Below are positions 27,210-38,100 of a DNA stretch of 64,000 nt, in pieces. The position numbers and the translations under genes are program-made. Positions within the stretch are counted from its first letter, which is position 1, and every line of letters begins with the position of its first letter. The notes below the pieces were generated by a model. That model was not told the DNA's origin. It worked only from the letters and a program-made list of their open reading frames with translations, and ran no database searches. The stretch comes from Betaproteobacteria bacterium. Its GTDB lineage: Bacteria > Pseudomonadota > Gammaproteobacteria > Burkholderiales > SHXO01. The stretch spans positions 1-64,000 of the forward strand of contig JANXRW010000157.1 of NCBI GenBank assembly GCA_025356655.1. The letters are read 5' to 3'.

Positions 27210-28994
27210 TCAGAACCTCAGGTTCAAGTCCAACTGCAACACATCGATGGCCAGCGGCGGCCCGTCGATGGCATCCGCAGACATCCAGCGCAGCCGCACT
27301 GACGTGTTCTTGGCGATGCCGTAGGTGACGCCAACGGCATAGCCCTTGGTATCGGTACCGCCGAGGTGGAAATCCGGATCGTTGAAGGCGTCCAGGACCG
27401 CGTCGCGCTCGAGGTAGCGGTACATGGCGAAGACCTGCCATTCGTGGGCATTGGTCACAGCGGGATGGCCGAAGGTGAGCATCGCCTGATAACCATTGAC
27501 CCGCGGACGCGGCAACTGGTCGGCGGGCTGGCCGGTACGACGGGCAATTTCCGCCTGGTTGTAAGCCACGTTACGCACCCAGTCCCCGGCGAGTTTCAGA
27601 CGATAGGGTCGCAGCACGTCGAGTTCCACGGAGCCGTTGATGTCCGCCTCGCGGAACCGGGAGAGAACCCCGTACTTCTGCTGCGGCGGCCCGTTGGCCA
27701 CGTTGATGTCGAAGAGGGAATTGCCCTTTTGCAGGAAGGGGGGCAGGGTCCAGTCGTTGGACGAGAGCCCAAGCCCGTCGGGCCGCCCTTCGACATTCTG
27801 GTAGTCGTAGTAGGCCACTGCCAAGCGCGCGGTGTTGTCGCGAGCAATCTTCCAGTCCGCCCCCGTCTGCACGCCGTAGAGCGATTTCGCTCGGGGGGTG
27901 CCCGCGGACAAGCTGGCGCCGGGATTGGCCCCCTGGAGCAGGAAGGCGCCCGCCGTGAGCAACCCGGTGACGGAGGAACCTAGGTGCGGCCGGAAGGTGG
28001 CGGCAGCGCCATCGAAGTTGAGGTCGTTCCAGAACACCAGTTCGCTGCTCTCGAAGGGCCGCGGCATGCGACCGGCCTGCAGCGTCGCCCAGGATGCGGG
28101 CGTGTAGTTGACGTAGGCCAGATCCAATTGCACGTTGTACCCGGCGCCGTAGCTTCCAAGGTCCTGGTTGAGCGACACGGGGTTTTGGGCACTGCCCGTG
28201 GCCAGGCGCACGGTCGCACTAACCGAAGGAGTCAACTGCGCGGCCAGCCCGAGCCGTGCGCGAACCCGGCCCCAGTTCTCATCACTGGTGGTGTTGTTGA
28301 CCTTGGTGGAACCGGTCGCGCCTTGGAATTGGCTGGCGGTGACGTTGTCGATACCATAGCGGTTCGCCTGCGCCCGCAGCCGCAGGTCACCTAGCAAGGT
28401 GATGCGATCGAGCCAGGCGGGCAGGCTCTCGGGCTGCGCCCAGCGCTCCGCCTTGGCCTGAGCCATGACCTCGTCACGCACCTGTTCGCGTAGTTCCTTT
28501 TTCACGAATTCCGGCACGAAGGGGATACGCTGCACCTTACCTTCGGGCTTGGGCGTCATCTCCGCCGCCGCCTCGACCGCAGGGGCCACCCGGGGGGCAC
28601 TGGCTTCGGGCTGCAGCGCACTCTCCGGCAACTCCGTGCCACCCGCGGCGGATTGAAGCAGCGCATTGGCCTTGTCGCGGGTGAGCACGCCTTGGGCCAC
28701 GAGCAGCTTCAACAGGTTGTCGGTGAGGCCGCGCAGGCGCTTGAGTTCAGCGGAGGTGCCCCCGAGCGCTTCCGCGGCCGCGCCGTCTGCCGGGGCCGCA
28801 GCCAGCTTCGGCGAAGGGCGGCGCTGCCGCGACGGCGTTTTGGCAGGCTTAGCTCCCGCGGCGGGGAGCGAGTCGGCGGCGCGCTGGGCGGCTGGCGCGG
28901 GCGAGGCCTTGGCGCCGTTGGCGTCGGGCTGCTGGGCCCCAACAGCAGCGCTCAAGAGGAGCAGGGTAAGCGCGGCAGAGTGGCGGGCTGTCAT
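27210..28994 (-). CDS. Putative outer-membrane porin with N-terminal helical extension
   Basis: A 594-residue exported protein. Signal peptide 1-20, then a Pro/Ala/Lys-rich stretch to about 75, then a helical segment with SAELKRLRGLTDNLLKLLVAQGVLTRDKANALL. After a second linker comes a beta-barrel from about 195 to the terminal LNLRF. The LLVAQGVLTRDKANALL element followed by a barrel is typical of the 'putative porin' family (PF16930). It lies 96 bp after tonB. The position suggests it is the outer-membrane client or partner of the Ton-like motor, although it has no visible TonB box or plug domain. Confidence 0.8.
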   Translation of the reverse strand: MTARHSAALTLLLLSAAVGAQQPDANGAKASPAPAAQRAADSLPAAGAKPAKTPSRQRRPSPKLAAAPADGAAAEALGGTSAELKRLRGLTDNLLKLLVAQGVLTRDKANALLQSAAGGTELPESALQPEASAPRVAPAVEAAAEMTPKPEGKVQRIPFVPEFVKKELREQVRDEVMAQAKAERWAQPESLPAWLDRITLLGDLRLRAQANRYGIDNVTASQFQGATGSTKVNNTTSDENWGRVRARLGLAAQLTPSVSATVRLATGSAQNPVSLNQDLGSYGAGYNVQLDLAYVNYTPASWATLQAGRMPRPFESSELVFWNDLNFDGAAATFRPHLGSSVTGLLTAGAFLLQGANPGASLSAGTPRAKSLYGVQTGADWKIARDNTARLAVAYYDYQNVEGRPDGLGLSSNDWTLPPFLQKGNSLFDINVANGPPQQKYGVLSRFREADINGSVELDVLRPYRLKLAGDWVRNVAYNQAEIARRTGQPADQLPRPRVNGYQAMLTFGHPAVTNAHEWQVFAMYRYLERDAVLDAFNDPDFHLGGTDTKGYAVGVTYGIAKNTSVRLRWMSADAIDGPPLAIDVLQLDLNLRF

Positions 28995-29090
28995 GATTCG
29001 GGCGGGACTCTGAGTCGGGTTAAAGGGAATTCGCGCGGCGGGAGGATGGAAGCCCGGCCGCAGGACCTTGGTACACGCAGGGGAGCCAAG

Positions 29091-29804
29091 CTAGCCCGAT
29101 CCCTGGGACAACAGTTGCAGCTTCATGGGTTGCGGCATGTCCGCCGGCGGGGCCTGGGGCAGCCGCGCGACGCTCAGGTCGGTGCGGATGCTCTGGTCCA
29201 TGGTCTCGTTTCCCGTGCCCTTTAACAGCTCCACACGGGTGACGTGCCCGTCCGGGGAAATCCAGACCTTCGCCAGCGCCCGGTAGTTGGCCGTGTGCAG
29301 TACGGGGTTGCGCGCCACCTGATCCGTGAGATACCGCTCCACGGTGTGCAGATAGAGTTTGTATTTGAGCCGGTTACTGCCCCCCCCGCCACCGCCGCCG
29401 ATGCTGGTGATATCGCGCCCGCCCTTGCGGCCCTGCAGCCCGAAGCCGTCGCCCGAGCCGGAGCCCTCGGCGTCGACGCCGAGCGTCTCTGCGGGTGGCG
29501 CCGGGTCGGCCTCCTTCGGCTCATTTTTAGGCGTGGGGTCATCGATCTTGATCTCTTCCTTCTTGATCTCCGGCTCGGGCGGCTTCTCCTCCGGTTTCGG
29601 CGGCGGCGGGGGGGGCGGCGGGGGCAGCTTCAGCAGCGACACCTGGACGATCTTGTGCGCCCGGGAGCTCGGTTGGGTCAGGAGCTTCCAGACCATGAGG
29701 CCCAGGCCCACCACGACCCCCAGGGCGATCAGGGCACCGAGGATGCGTAGCGTCCAGAGCCTCGAGACCGACTGCGGTTTCTCTTCCTCCAGATCCCATT
29801 GCAT
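29091..29804 (-). CDS. TonB-like energy transducer
   Basis: A 237-residue TonB family protein that should carry proton-motive energy from ExbB/ExbD to the outer membrane. It has a short cytoplasmic tail, one transmembrane helix (about 18-41), a proline run followed by alternating Pro-Glu-Lys repeats (about 60-105), a Gly-rich stretch (about 120-145) and a C-terminal TonB domain (about 150-237). The start at 29804 excludes an unlikely upstream extension and lies 22 bp after exbD. The canonical SHLS motif of E. coli TonB is absent from the membrane helix. Confidence 0.9.
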   Translation of the reverse strand: MQWDLEEEKPQSVSRLWTLRILGALIALGVVVGLGLMVWKLLTQPSSRAHKIVQVSLLKLPPPPPPPPPKPEEKPPEPEIKKEEIKIDDPTPKNEPKEADPAPPAETLGVDAEGSGSGDGFGLQGRKGGRDITSIGGGGGGGSNRLKYKLYLHTVERYLTDQVARNPVLHTANYRALAKVWISPDGHVTRVELLKGTGNETMDQSIRTDLSVARLPQAPPADMPQPMKLQLLSQGSG

Positions 29805-29826
29805 GGCGGCGCTGCCCCCCCCCGCC

Positions 29827-30231
29827 CTACTTGACCAGCTTCTGGGTAACCAAGCCCAGCTGCGTGATATCCACCCGGCCAAGCAACTCCAGCACTTCCA
29901 TGACTTTGCCGTACTGCACCGTGGTGTCGCCCTTGACCACCACGGGGAAACTGGGGTTCGCCGCCTTCATGGCGCGCAGTCGCGACTCCAGTTCCTGGAC
30001 GGTCACCGGATAGGCGTCCAAAAAGATCTGCCCGTCCTCCCGGATAGTGATGGCCTTGGTGCTGGGCTTGGCCAGGCTGGGCGCGGAGCTTGCCTTGGGC
30101 AGGTTGACCTTGATGCCCTGCACGGACGCCGTGGTCATGATGATGAAGATGACCAGCAGCACGTACGCCAAGTCCAGCATGGGCGTGACGTTGATGTCGT
30201 CATAGGGTTGGTTTTCGCTCTGGACCTGCAT
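29827..30231 (-). CDS. ExbD/TolR-family proton-channel protein
   Basis: A 134-residue single-pass inner-membrane protein. The DDINVTPMLDLAYVLLVIFI segment contains the conserved membrane aspartate of ExbD/TolR (in MLDLAYVLL), the proton-carrying residue of this family. The periplasmic domain follows at about 45-134. It is 17 bp downstream of the ExbB gene and 22 bp upstream of tonB, so the three form a motor unit. Confidence 0.95.
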   Translation of the reverse strand: MQVQSENQPYDDINVTPMLDLAYVLLVIFIIMTTASVQGIKVNLPKASSAPSLAKPSTKAITIREDGQIFLDAYPVTVQELESRLRAMKAANPSFPVVVKGDTTVQYGKVMEVLELLGRVDITQLGLVTQKLVK

Positions 30232-30248
30232 GGCTCATTCCCCCGCGC

Positions 30249-31976
30249 TCAGGCGCTGTAGGTCTCCGCGAGACGCGACACCAGTTCGTCGCTGAACACC
30301 GCCATGTCGTTGGATATGCCCTTGATCCGGCTGGCCAGATAGTTGTAGCCGAAGAGCGAGGGGATGGCCACGCCCAGGCCTGCCACCGTGGCCACGAGGG
30401 CGGCGGCGATACCCGGCGCGATGGAGTTGACGTTGACGTCGCCCGCCGCGGCAATGGCGGCGAAGGTGATCATGACGCCCACCACGGTGCCCAGCAGCCC
30501 CAGGAAAGGCCCGCCGGAGATGGCGATGGTCAGCAGCACCATCTGGCTATTCAGGCGGGCGTTCTCGCGCACGGAGGTGGCATCGAGCACTGCCTTGATG
30601 GCGTTGAGCGCTTGCGGGGAAAGCCCGCGCGCCTGCGACTTGCTGTCCTGGGCGGAGAAACGCGTGGCGATCTCGTCCAGCGCCACCCGCCACATGCCGT
30701 GCAGGTTCGAGGCGCGGAACTGCTTGGGCGACTGGGACGGGACCTTGGTCGGGTCCAGCATCTCGTCAAGGTGCCCCTTGAAGTGCTTGAGGAAGCGGCG
30801 GTTTGAGCCATCGACCTGGATGACGAAACGCGCCTTGGTGATCATGACGACGAAGCTCACCACCATCATCACCATCAGGATGCCGATGACCACCCAACCG
30901 TCGATCGTTACCGATTTGAGCAGGATGGTGAAATAGGACTTGCCGCCGCCGTTCTGCTCTGTTTCACCGATTGCCGCCAGTTTGGTCTCCGAGACCAGCC
31001 CGGCGTAGCCGGCCTTGATCCAGTCCGGCGAACGGGCGGTGCCCGCCACCACGACCTCGTCCATGTCGCCCTTGAACCCCGGCCCGCCGATCGCCAGCGG
31101 CCCGGTCAGCGCCGGCAGCACGCTCGGCGCCTCGGCCTCCTGCTTACCGTCGACATAGACGATGAGTTTCTGCCCCAGCACCACGCTCACCGCGTGCCAG
31201 GAGCTTGGCGCGAGATCGGTCGTGCCCTGGACCTGGGCACCGGGCACCCGCACGCTCACCTTCGCGCCGTCGAGCCCCACCCAGAGCCCGCTGCCGTCAG
31301 CCGGAAAAACCAGCAGCGGCGCGCCCTTGCCCGCCTCGGCCGGCTTCACCCAGAGCGACACCGTGAGCCCGGCGCTGCCGGCTTTGAGCGTGGGCGCGGC
31401 CGGGATGTTGATCTGCGCCGAACCGTTGAAGGACACGCCGGCGCCGGAGAGCCCATTGGCCGCCGACGTGGCGGTGGACTCGCCGACCGGGTGGGCGTAG
31501 CTCGAGGAGTCCTGCGGCGCACCCTGCTTCTCGGCGAAGTGCAGTGCCAGCAGCGTGGCGGGTTCATGGGTGCCGCGGGCGTCGCTCTCCGCCACGGCCT
31601 TCTGGTTGCCGTAGTACAGGTAGATGAACTGGGCGTTGGAGTTCGGCCCCAGGTTGGGCACGCGCACCCAGACCAGTGCCAGTTCGTTGGTGGAGTCGAA
31701 GGACTCCACCTGGTATTTGAGGGGGGTCTTGTCGTCCTGAGCCACGAAGCGCAGGTCCGATCCATCGGGCTTGCCGTCCGGAAACGTGTAATTTCCTGTG
31801 TGCAGGCGCAGCAGCACGGGTAGGTCGACCAGCGCCTCCGTGGTAGCAGCCCCCGCCGGCGTGGTGTTCAGGGTGATTTTCTGGCGCAGGGTCCAGTCTT
31901 CGTTCCACCAGGCCTGGGCGAGACCAGGAAAGGTCGCAAGCATCGCGACCAGAACAATCAATTGCCGTAGCTTCAT
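30249..31976 (-). CDS. DUF2341/LamG-like-ExbB (MotA/TolQ/ExbB) fusion protein
   Basis: A 575-residue protein in which a proton channel carries a large exported domain. A signal peptide (1-22) leads into a DUF2341-type domain at about 23-115 (AWWNEDWTLRQKITLNTT, with YLYYGN near its end) and a LamG/concanavalin-like beta-sandwich at about 150-320 (SLWVKPAEAG, SSWHAVSVVLGQ). The ExbB part has membrane helices at about 361-380, 478-508 and 519-545 with the LLGTVVGVMITF signature. Ordinary ExbB proteins are about 240 residues. The ectodomain should face the periplasm. The gene starts 155 bp after tpsA and heads exbD-tonB-porin. Confidence 0.92.
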   Translation of the reverse strand: MKLRQLIVLVAMLATFPGLAQAWWNEDWTLRQKITLNTTPAGAATTEALVDLPVLLRLHTGNYTFPDGKPDGSDLRFVAQDDKTPLKYQVESFDSTNELALVWVRVPNLGPNSNAQFIYLYYGNQKAVAESDARGTHEPATLLALHFAEKQGAPQDSSSYAHPVGESTATSAANGLSGAGVSFNGSAQINIPAAPTLKAGSAGLTVSLWVKPAEAGKGAPLLVFPADGSGLWVGLDGAKVSVRVPGAQVQGTTDLAPSSWHAVSVVLGQKLIVYVDGKQEAEAPSVLPALTGPLAIGGPGFKGDMDEVVVAGTARSPDWIKAGYAGLVSETKLAAIGETEQNGGGKSYFTILLKSVTIDGWVVIGILMVMMVVSFVVMITKARFVIQVDGSNRRFLKHFKGHLDEMLDPTKVPSQSPKQFRASNLHGMWRVALDEIATRFSAQDSKSQARGLSPQALNAIKAVLDATSVRENARLNSQMVLLTIAISGGPFLGLLGTVVGVMITFAAIAAAGDVNVNSIAPGIAAALVATVAGLGVAIPSLFGYNYLASRIKGISNDMAVFSDELVSRLAETYSA

Positions 31977-32050
31977 GGGTGACCTGCTGTGGGAACCGGG
32001 ATTTAAGCCCAGCGATCTTGGGGCATGGATGTTGCAAGACTGTTACGACG

Positions 32051-32077
32051 GCGGGCAAGGGTAGCCTCCTTGCCCGC
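32051..32077. terminator. Hairpin between tpsA and the ExbB-fusion gene
   Basis: Perfect 10-bp arms GCGGGCAAGG (32051-32060) and CCTTGCCCGC (32068-32077) with a 7-nt loop, 54 bp after the tpsA stop on the minus strand. A T-run follows only on the plus strand. For minus-strand transcripts it is better read as an attenuator or processing site, which could lower expression of the Ton genes relative to tpsA. Confidence 0.6.
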
Positions 32078-32131
32078 TTTTACTCAATGCGGATACCCAA
32101 AAAAGGCCTTCCAATCAATGCCGTCCCGTGC

Positions 32132-35100
32132 TCAACGTGAACCGGCCCGATCGAAGTCCTCGTCGCCCAGTCCGACCACGTCCACGGTGATGAAAGAGGG
32201 GCGGAACTGCAGCTTTCTGCCGCCGTTCCCGCCCGCTGCCGACTGGGTCGCCTGCTCGGCCTGCCGGGAGGCACCCGCTCCGCTGGCCGCCGCACCCGCC
32301 ACACTGGCAGACACCGCCGTGGACACGGTCACCGGCACCCCGACGGACACCCCGCCGACGGCGATGTTCTCGGCGCCAACCACGCGCAGCGCCGCAATGG
32401 TCAGGTTACCTGCCGCCCGGATGCCCGCGTCGCCCGCGTTCACCTCTCCCTTGGGCGCGATCAGCGAGACGTCACCCGCGGGCGTCCCGGGAACCGTGAG
32501 CAATTCGCCGATCCCGGAACCGCTCACCACGCCGGATAGATCCACCTCCGTATTGCCGTTGGCATCGGTGCGGATCAGGGGCGGCGGCGCGGAGGCTGCC
32601 GTTTTCGCGCCCTTGCCCGCGTCGATGTTGCCCTGGGAGGCCCAGAGCAGGATGTCCCCACCAGCGAGCGTGAACACGCGCGAGGTATTGACCAGGAAAT
32701 CCTGGCCCACGACAGCGTTCACGCTGCCGCTCTGGGCGTTGCCCAGCGAGGGCGGCGACTCCAGAGGAGCGTCGAGCAGGAGCTTCGACAGGGCCCGGGC
32801 GCCCAGCCCGCGGTCAGCGACGATGCCCAGCACGGAGGCGAGGTCGGCCCCCTTGGCTGCGGCCAAGTCGGCCGGGGTGTTGATCACGCCGGCGTTGACA
32901 CTGCCGAAGGGCGTGAACAGGTTGATGTCGCCTCCGCGGATGGTCTTGATCTGGCTAAAGAAGACATTGAGATTACCGCCCTGCCCCGCCGCCGGTGTGC
33001 CGAAGAGCGTCGAGATGGCGTCGTAGCCCGGCTGGTAGGCTTCGGGACCGGTCTGCACGGCCGCCGCGCCCGCCATGCGCGCCTCCTGGTAGACGATGCC
33101 GCCGAGGAGCGGGAGCTGCAAGGAAACCGGCAGGCTGGTGAGGGCGCCGAAGGCAAGCACCGCCCTCTGTTGGGTCGCCGGGAGGACCTGGTAGAGACCG
33201 TAGAGCGAATCGAGTGCCTGTGCATCGGTGGCCGGTAATGGGACGGCCCCGCCGACCGCCGAGCGCAATCCGCTTGGCAGCCCCTGGTAGACGCGTAGCG
33301 GCCCCTGCGCGGCGAGCTCGTGTAGGTCGAGCGCGGCCTGGAAAAGGCGCGGGCTGGCCAGCCCGAAGAGTGCCGCGGCCTGGGTGTCGCTCGCCGGGGC
33401 AGCGCCACCGGAGGCGGCGACCAGATCCCCGCGTAGCGCCGCGGGGAGGGCCAGATAGGTCTTAAGCGCCGTGGGCAGGTAAGCACTCACGAGTGCGGCG
33501 CGCTGGTCCGAAGCCGATGCATTGGCCAGTAACGCCAGGGCTTCCCCATCGGTGGCGGGCAGGGCTTGTCCGAGGCTTGTCTGCACCGATGTGGGCAGCC
33601 GCTGGTAGAGCTTAAGCGGTGACGCCACGCCGGCCAGCAGCAGCACCGACTGCTGGGTGGCGGACGGCAAGGTGGCATAGAAGTCCAGGATTTGGCGCGC
33701 CGTCAGCTGACCCGGCCGGGACGCGTCAGTCTGAGCCAGCAACGCCGACTGCAGGGTGGCTGGCAAAGCTGCGTAGAGGCCGCTGGCCTGCGACGGGGTC
33801 ATGGCCAGTGCGGGCAGACCTCCGGTGACCAGCGTGGAGAGATAGTCCGCGGCCTGTTGGGCATGCCCGGCAGACGTGGTCAGCTTGGGATCGAGCAGAT
33901 AGCGGGAGGCGAAGGCGCCCGTGTTCATGGCCGTCGTACCGGCCAGCGTGGTGACCGCCGCGCCCACATCGGGCAGGAATGGGTTTTCCAGGTTACCCAG
34001 GCTGGTGATACCGAAGGCGTTACCCAGGTCGATGTTGCGCCCAGCCATGACCAGGAGTTGGCCGGGCCCCCCCACGCTGATCCCACTTGTGTTGGAGGTG
34101 AACAGGCCGGTGGGTCCGCGCGCGGTGTCGAAGAGGACGTCGCGCCCAGCCGACAGGGTCGTCACGTCGCTCGTCGCCACGTGTTGGATGTCGAGGGTCA
34201 GGTTGCGGATATCGCGGCCGGCGGTGATCTCCGCCCGCTTAGGCAGCACCGCGAAAGGCCCAGAGGCGCTACCCACCACGTCGCCCGTATTCGCCGTGAT
34301 CTGTACCGGCACGGTCAGGGTCAGCGTGCCGGTGCCAAGGGCGATATCCGTTGTGTCGCCCGCATGGAGCAACTGGGGCGCGTGGTGGATGATGTCCGCC
34401 GCGGGCTGGTCTACTAGGGCGAAGAACCCACCGTTGGGGTTGTTGGCATTCACGGCCTGGTCTATGGGCAGAAACTGGGAAGGATCCGCGTCCGCCATCA
34501 GGATTCGAGTGCTGGCGCCCTGGACGCTGCCCTGGGCCAGCAGGCGCAGGTTGCCGGTGGCCGAGGGCGCCAGGTCGAAGGAATTGTTGAGGACCACGTC
34601 CCCGGAAAAGGCCGTGGCCGTCAGTGTGCCCGGGAAGATCTGCGTGCCGAGCCGCCTCGATGCCGCCAGCACGACGTCCTTGGGGAAGAGCGCGGAGAGC
34701 ACCCGGGGGCTCGGGTCCAGGACCACGTCGCCCCCAGCCGACGCAATAGCGATGCCGCTGGTGGCCCCGTAAAGGAAGAAGTCGCCTGCGGCGGGTGCCG
34801 AGGGTCCCCGGGGCAGGGCCGTGGGGGCGTATACGGTCTCTAATCCGGCGCTGTTACGGGCGTTGAATTGCACCTGCCCCTGTCCCAGCGCAACGATGGG
34901 ATAGGCGACGGCGACAGCCCCTCCGTCGAGGAGATCGTGGCCCGAGATCGCGCCCCCGGCGGAGACCCGCCCAGCGCCCAGCCCCACGTAGAAGACACCC
35001 GAGATCACATCCTGGCCGGCCCGCAGACTCAGATCGCCGCCGCCGCGGACCACCAGCGTCTGGGTAGGGTCACCCGGCCCGGTGCCGGTTAGCCGCCCGT

Positions 35101-38100
35101 TGGAGACGACGGCGGCACTCAGGTTGTCAAGGTTACCGCCCGCGACCACCGAGACATCACCGCCCCCCAGTGCAGCAAAGCTAAACTCCGCCCCGCGTTT
35201 GAGCGGGTCGGTCGACGTCCCGGAAATTAGCGGGTGATAGTTGGAGAACACGGGCCACCAGGCGGGGTTTACCGTATAGGTTTGCGTGCCATCGCCGTTG
35301 GTGTTCACGACCCCGCTCTCGGAGAGCCACGCGCCGACCAGTTGCTGGGGCGTAGTTCCCACCACGTCCCGGCCGGCGCTCACGCGGATCGCGCCGCCCT
35401 GCGTGGGCCAGATGCCAGCGTCGTTTCCGGCGGATCCCCCACGGTGGGCAAAGGCGCCGCTCACGAGCGTGGCATCCGGGACACCGGCGGTGTACACGGC
35501 CGCGCCGCTGTTAACGCGAACGTCCAGCGCGGCGGACACGTTGATGAACCCGTTGCCGGTACGCACCAGGGACAGTGCCGGATCGGTGTCGGAGCCCGTG
35601 CGCGCCACGCTGAAGATCACAGACCCCTTGGTGGCTTGGGTCTTGGCGGCTTGGGTCCCGAGGGTCGCAAGCGGGTTGGCCGCAGCCAAAGCCGCGCCCC
35701 CGGTGAAGCGGTAGGACCAGGAGTCGCCCCCCTGCAGGGCCCACTGCGACAGGTTGACGTTCTTCGCGGAGAATCCGTCCGTGATGCTGCCGTTGATGCT
35801 CAGGTCGCCCGCGGCGCGCAGGGTCAGGACTCCGGGCTCCTGGACGCTGGTGCCTGGAACACTGTAGCGCCAATCGGCGAGGTTCCATCCCCGCTTGCCC
35901 GCTGCCGCCGAGTTCGCCTCATTCACGGAGACGGTCATATCCCCGCTGCTCACCACTTCCACACCTGGGCGGAGGTGCGCGTTTGGGATGGCCATCGCGC
36001 CGAGGATGGTGGGCGCGTTGCTCATAAAGGCCCTGTTGTCCGCATCCAGGTCCGGGCTGGCGGCGTACACGGCCGAAAAACTCCGGGTCGCCGTGGTGGT
36101 CGTGGTCGTCGCGACCGTCACCGTAGTCGTCGTCACGGAATTCCCCGATGCGCTGGAGGTGGTGCTCACCGTGGCTGGAGGGGTGTCGGTGCTGACCACC
36201 GGGGTCGTGGACCCAGCATCCGCCGCCAAGCCAGGGTCGGTGGCTACGCTCGTGCTCGGGGTCGATGTGGTCTTGGTGACCACTGCGGGTTTCGTCGTGG
36301 TGGCCACTTTCTGGGTCTTGGGATCCGTCACGGCCGTGCTCACCACTTTGGTGGTGGTGGTCTGTGTGACCTGCGTGGTCTTGGTTGACACGCTATACCC
36401 TAGCAACGGGACCTCAAAACCCACCGTGACGACGCCCGTCTTCGCCGTGTTGATGATCTTGACCCCGCCGACGGTGGCCAGGGGTGCATAGGTCTTCACG
36501 GCTTCCACGACCACTTCCCCGCCGCCCGCCTGGAGGACGGGCGTGCCGGTGACACTCACCGCCACGCCGTCGCCCGCGCTGGCGCCCGCCGCGTTCAGGC
36601 GCGGCGCGCGCAGCAGGATCTGGCCCGGGTTCGCGTTAGTCGCCTCGTGCACGTCGATGCGTGCGCCGTCCTTCAGGAGAATCTGCTGGCCTGGGCCAGG
36701 GTTACCGGCGCTGCTCGCGATCCCCAGGGTTACGTTGCCGCCCGCCCCCTGGGTTCCGCTCCCGTTGGCGTCCACGGAACCGAGCGTGCTGAACGCGTTG
36801 AGCACCGCCGTGGTTTCCAGGGTAAGCGAACCCTTGCCGCTGGCATTCTGCTGCCCGGCGAAGAGGTTGATCTGCCCTCCCTTGGCGCCGGTCGCGTCAA
36901 GCTTGGCGACGACGGCCAAGTTGCCGTCATCCAGGGAGATGTCGATATTCTGCGCGGTGACGCCCGCGTTCAGCGTCAGGTCACCACTGCGCAGCCGCAG
37001 AGAAAACGCCTGCGTGAACTCCGCGCCGGCTTGAGCAAGCCCGCCGAAGGTCCCGGCCATCGACCCCAGGTCCAGGCTGAGCGAGCCCTGGAGTGCCGGT
37101 AGGCTGGCGCCAGCCACTTGGACGGCTGCGCCATGCAAGGTCCCATCCAACTGCACCGTCCCATGCACAGCCGACAGGATGAGTTGTCCCGCATCGGCGC
37201 CACCCTGCGCAGAAACGTCCACGACCGCCCCGGAGAGCAGCCCCACACTGCCCTGGTCGGCGGTAAGCGCGACGCGCCCGGCGGCGGCCGCCGCGGTCGT
37301 GCCCTGATACTGACGCAGGAAGCCCCCGGCGGCGATACGCGACCCGGCATCGAGGACGATATCCCCCGTGGTGGCCTCGAGGGAGACCAAGCCCGCGGGC
37401 AGGTCGATGTTGCCACCTTGCTCGATGGAGGGCCCTTTGAGCGTCAAACTGCCGCCCGGCGTGTTCGCCGGCAGGCTCAGCGCCGTCTGCGTGCTGAAGC
37501 CCGTGCGCAGCGCTCCCAGCGCCTCGACGCGATAGCTTGAACCGGCGCCAGCGGTAATACGCGTGGCCAACAGGCTCAGGCTGCCACCGTTTTGCCGGAA
37601 ACTGCCCGCCCCGCTGGCGAGAATCTGTCCTGCCGCGTCGACGGTGGCGTCGGTGAACCCCTGCAGGGTCACCGAACCGGCGGAGAAGAGTTCGACGTTA
37701 CCTGCCACCAGGCGAAGTTGTGCCGTGCCCAGGTCAGATGCGCTGTCACTGCCCGCGCCTGTGTTGCCCAGACGCAGGCTAGCCGCCTGGAGGGTCACGA
37801 CCCCGCCGCCATGCCCCACGAGGCCCGCGGCATCGATTTGCAGGCTGCGTAGCGATGCGCCACCCACCTGCAGTTTACCGTCGGGCCCGGTGTAGAAATC
37901 CACCGTCCCATAGCTCACCAGCGAGAGATCGGACAGCGCCAGTGCCTGCAGGTCGGTCGCATTGAGCACCACGCCCGTGCTAGCGGGTGTGACGCCGGCC
38001 GCCGCAAAACTGATCCCGGCCGAGCCCACACGAAGGGCGGCACCTGCGGGTGATTGGATCGAGGACCCCTGCAGCGTGACCGTACCGGTGGCATCGGCGA

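Noticed and set aside
32132-32260. A sorting or toxin module at the TpsA C-terminus
   Set aside because: The end (GDEDFDRAGSR) has no PEP motif, hydrophobic helix or basic tail, and no VENN-type toxin start is seen; there is no small immunity gene next door.
35234-36388. Gly/Arg/His-rich plus-strand frame within tpsA
   Set aside because: Antisense of the tpsA beta-helix; the composition mirrors the repeats of the real gene.
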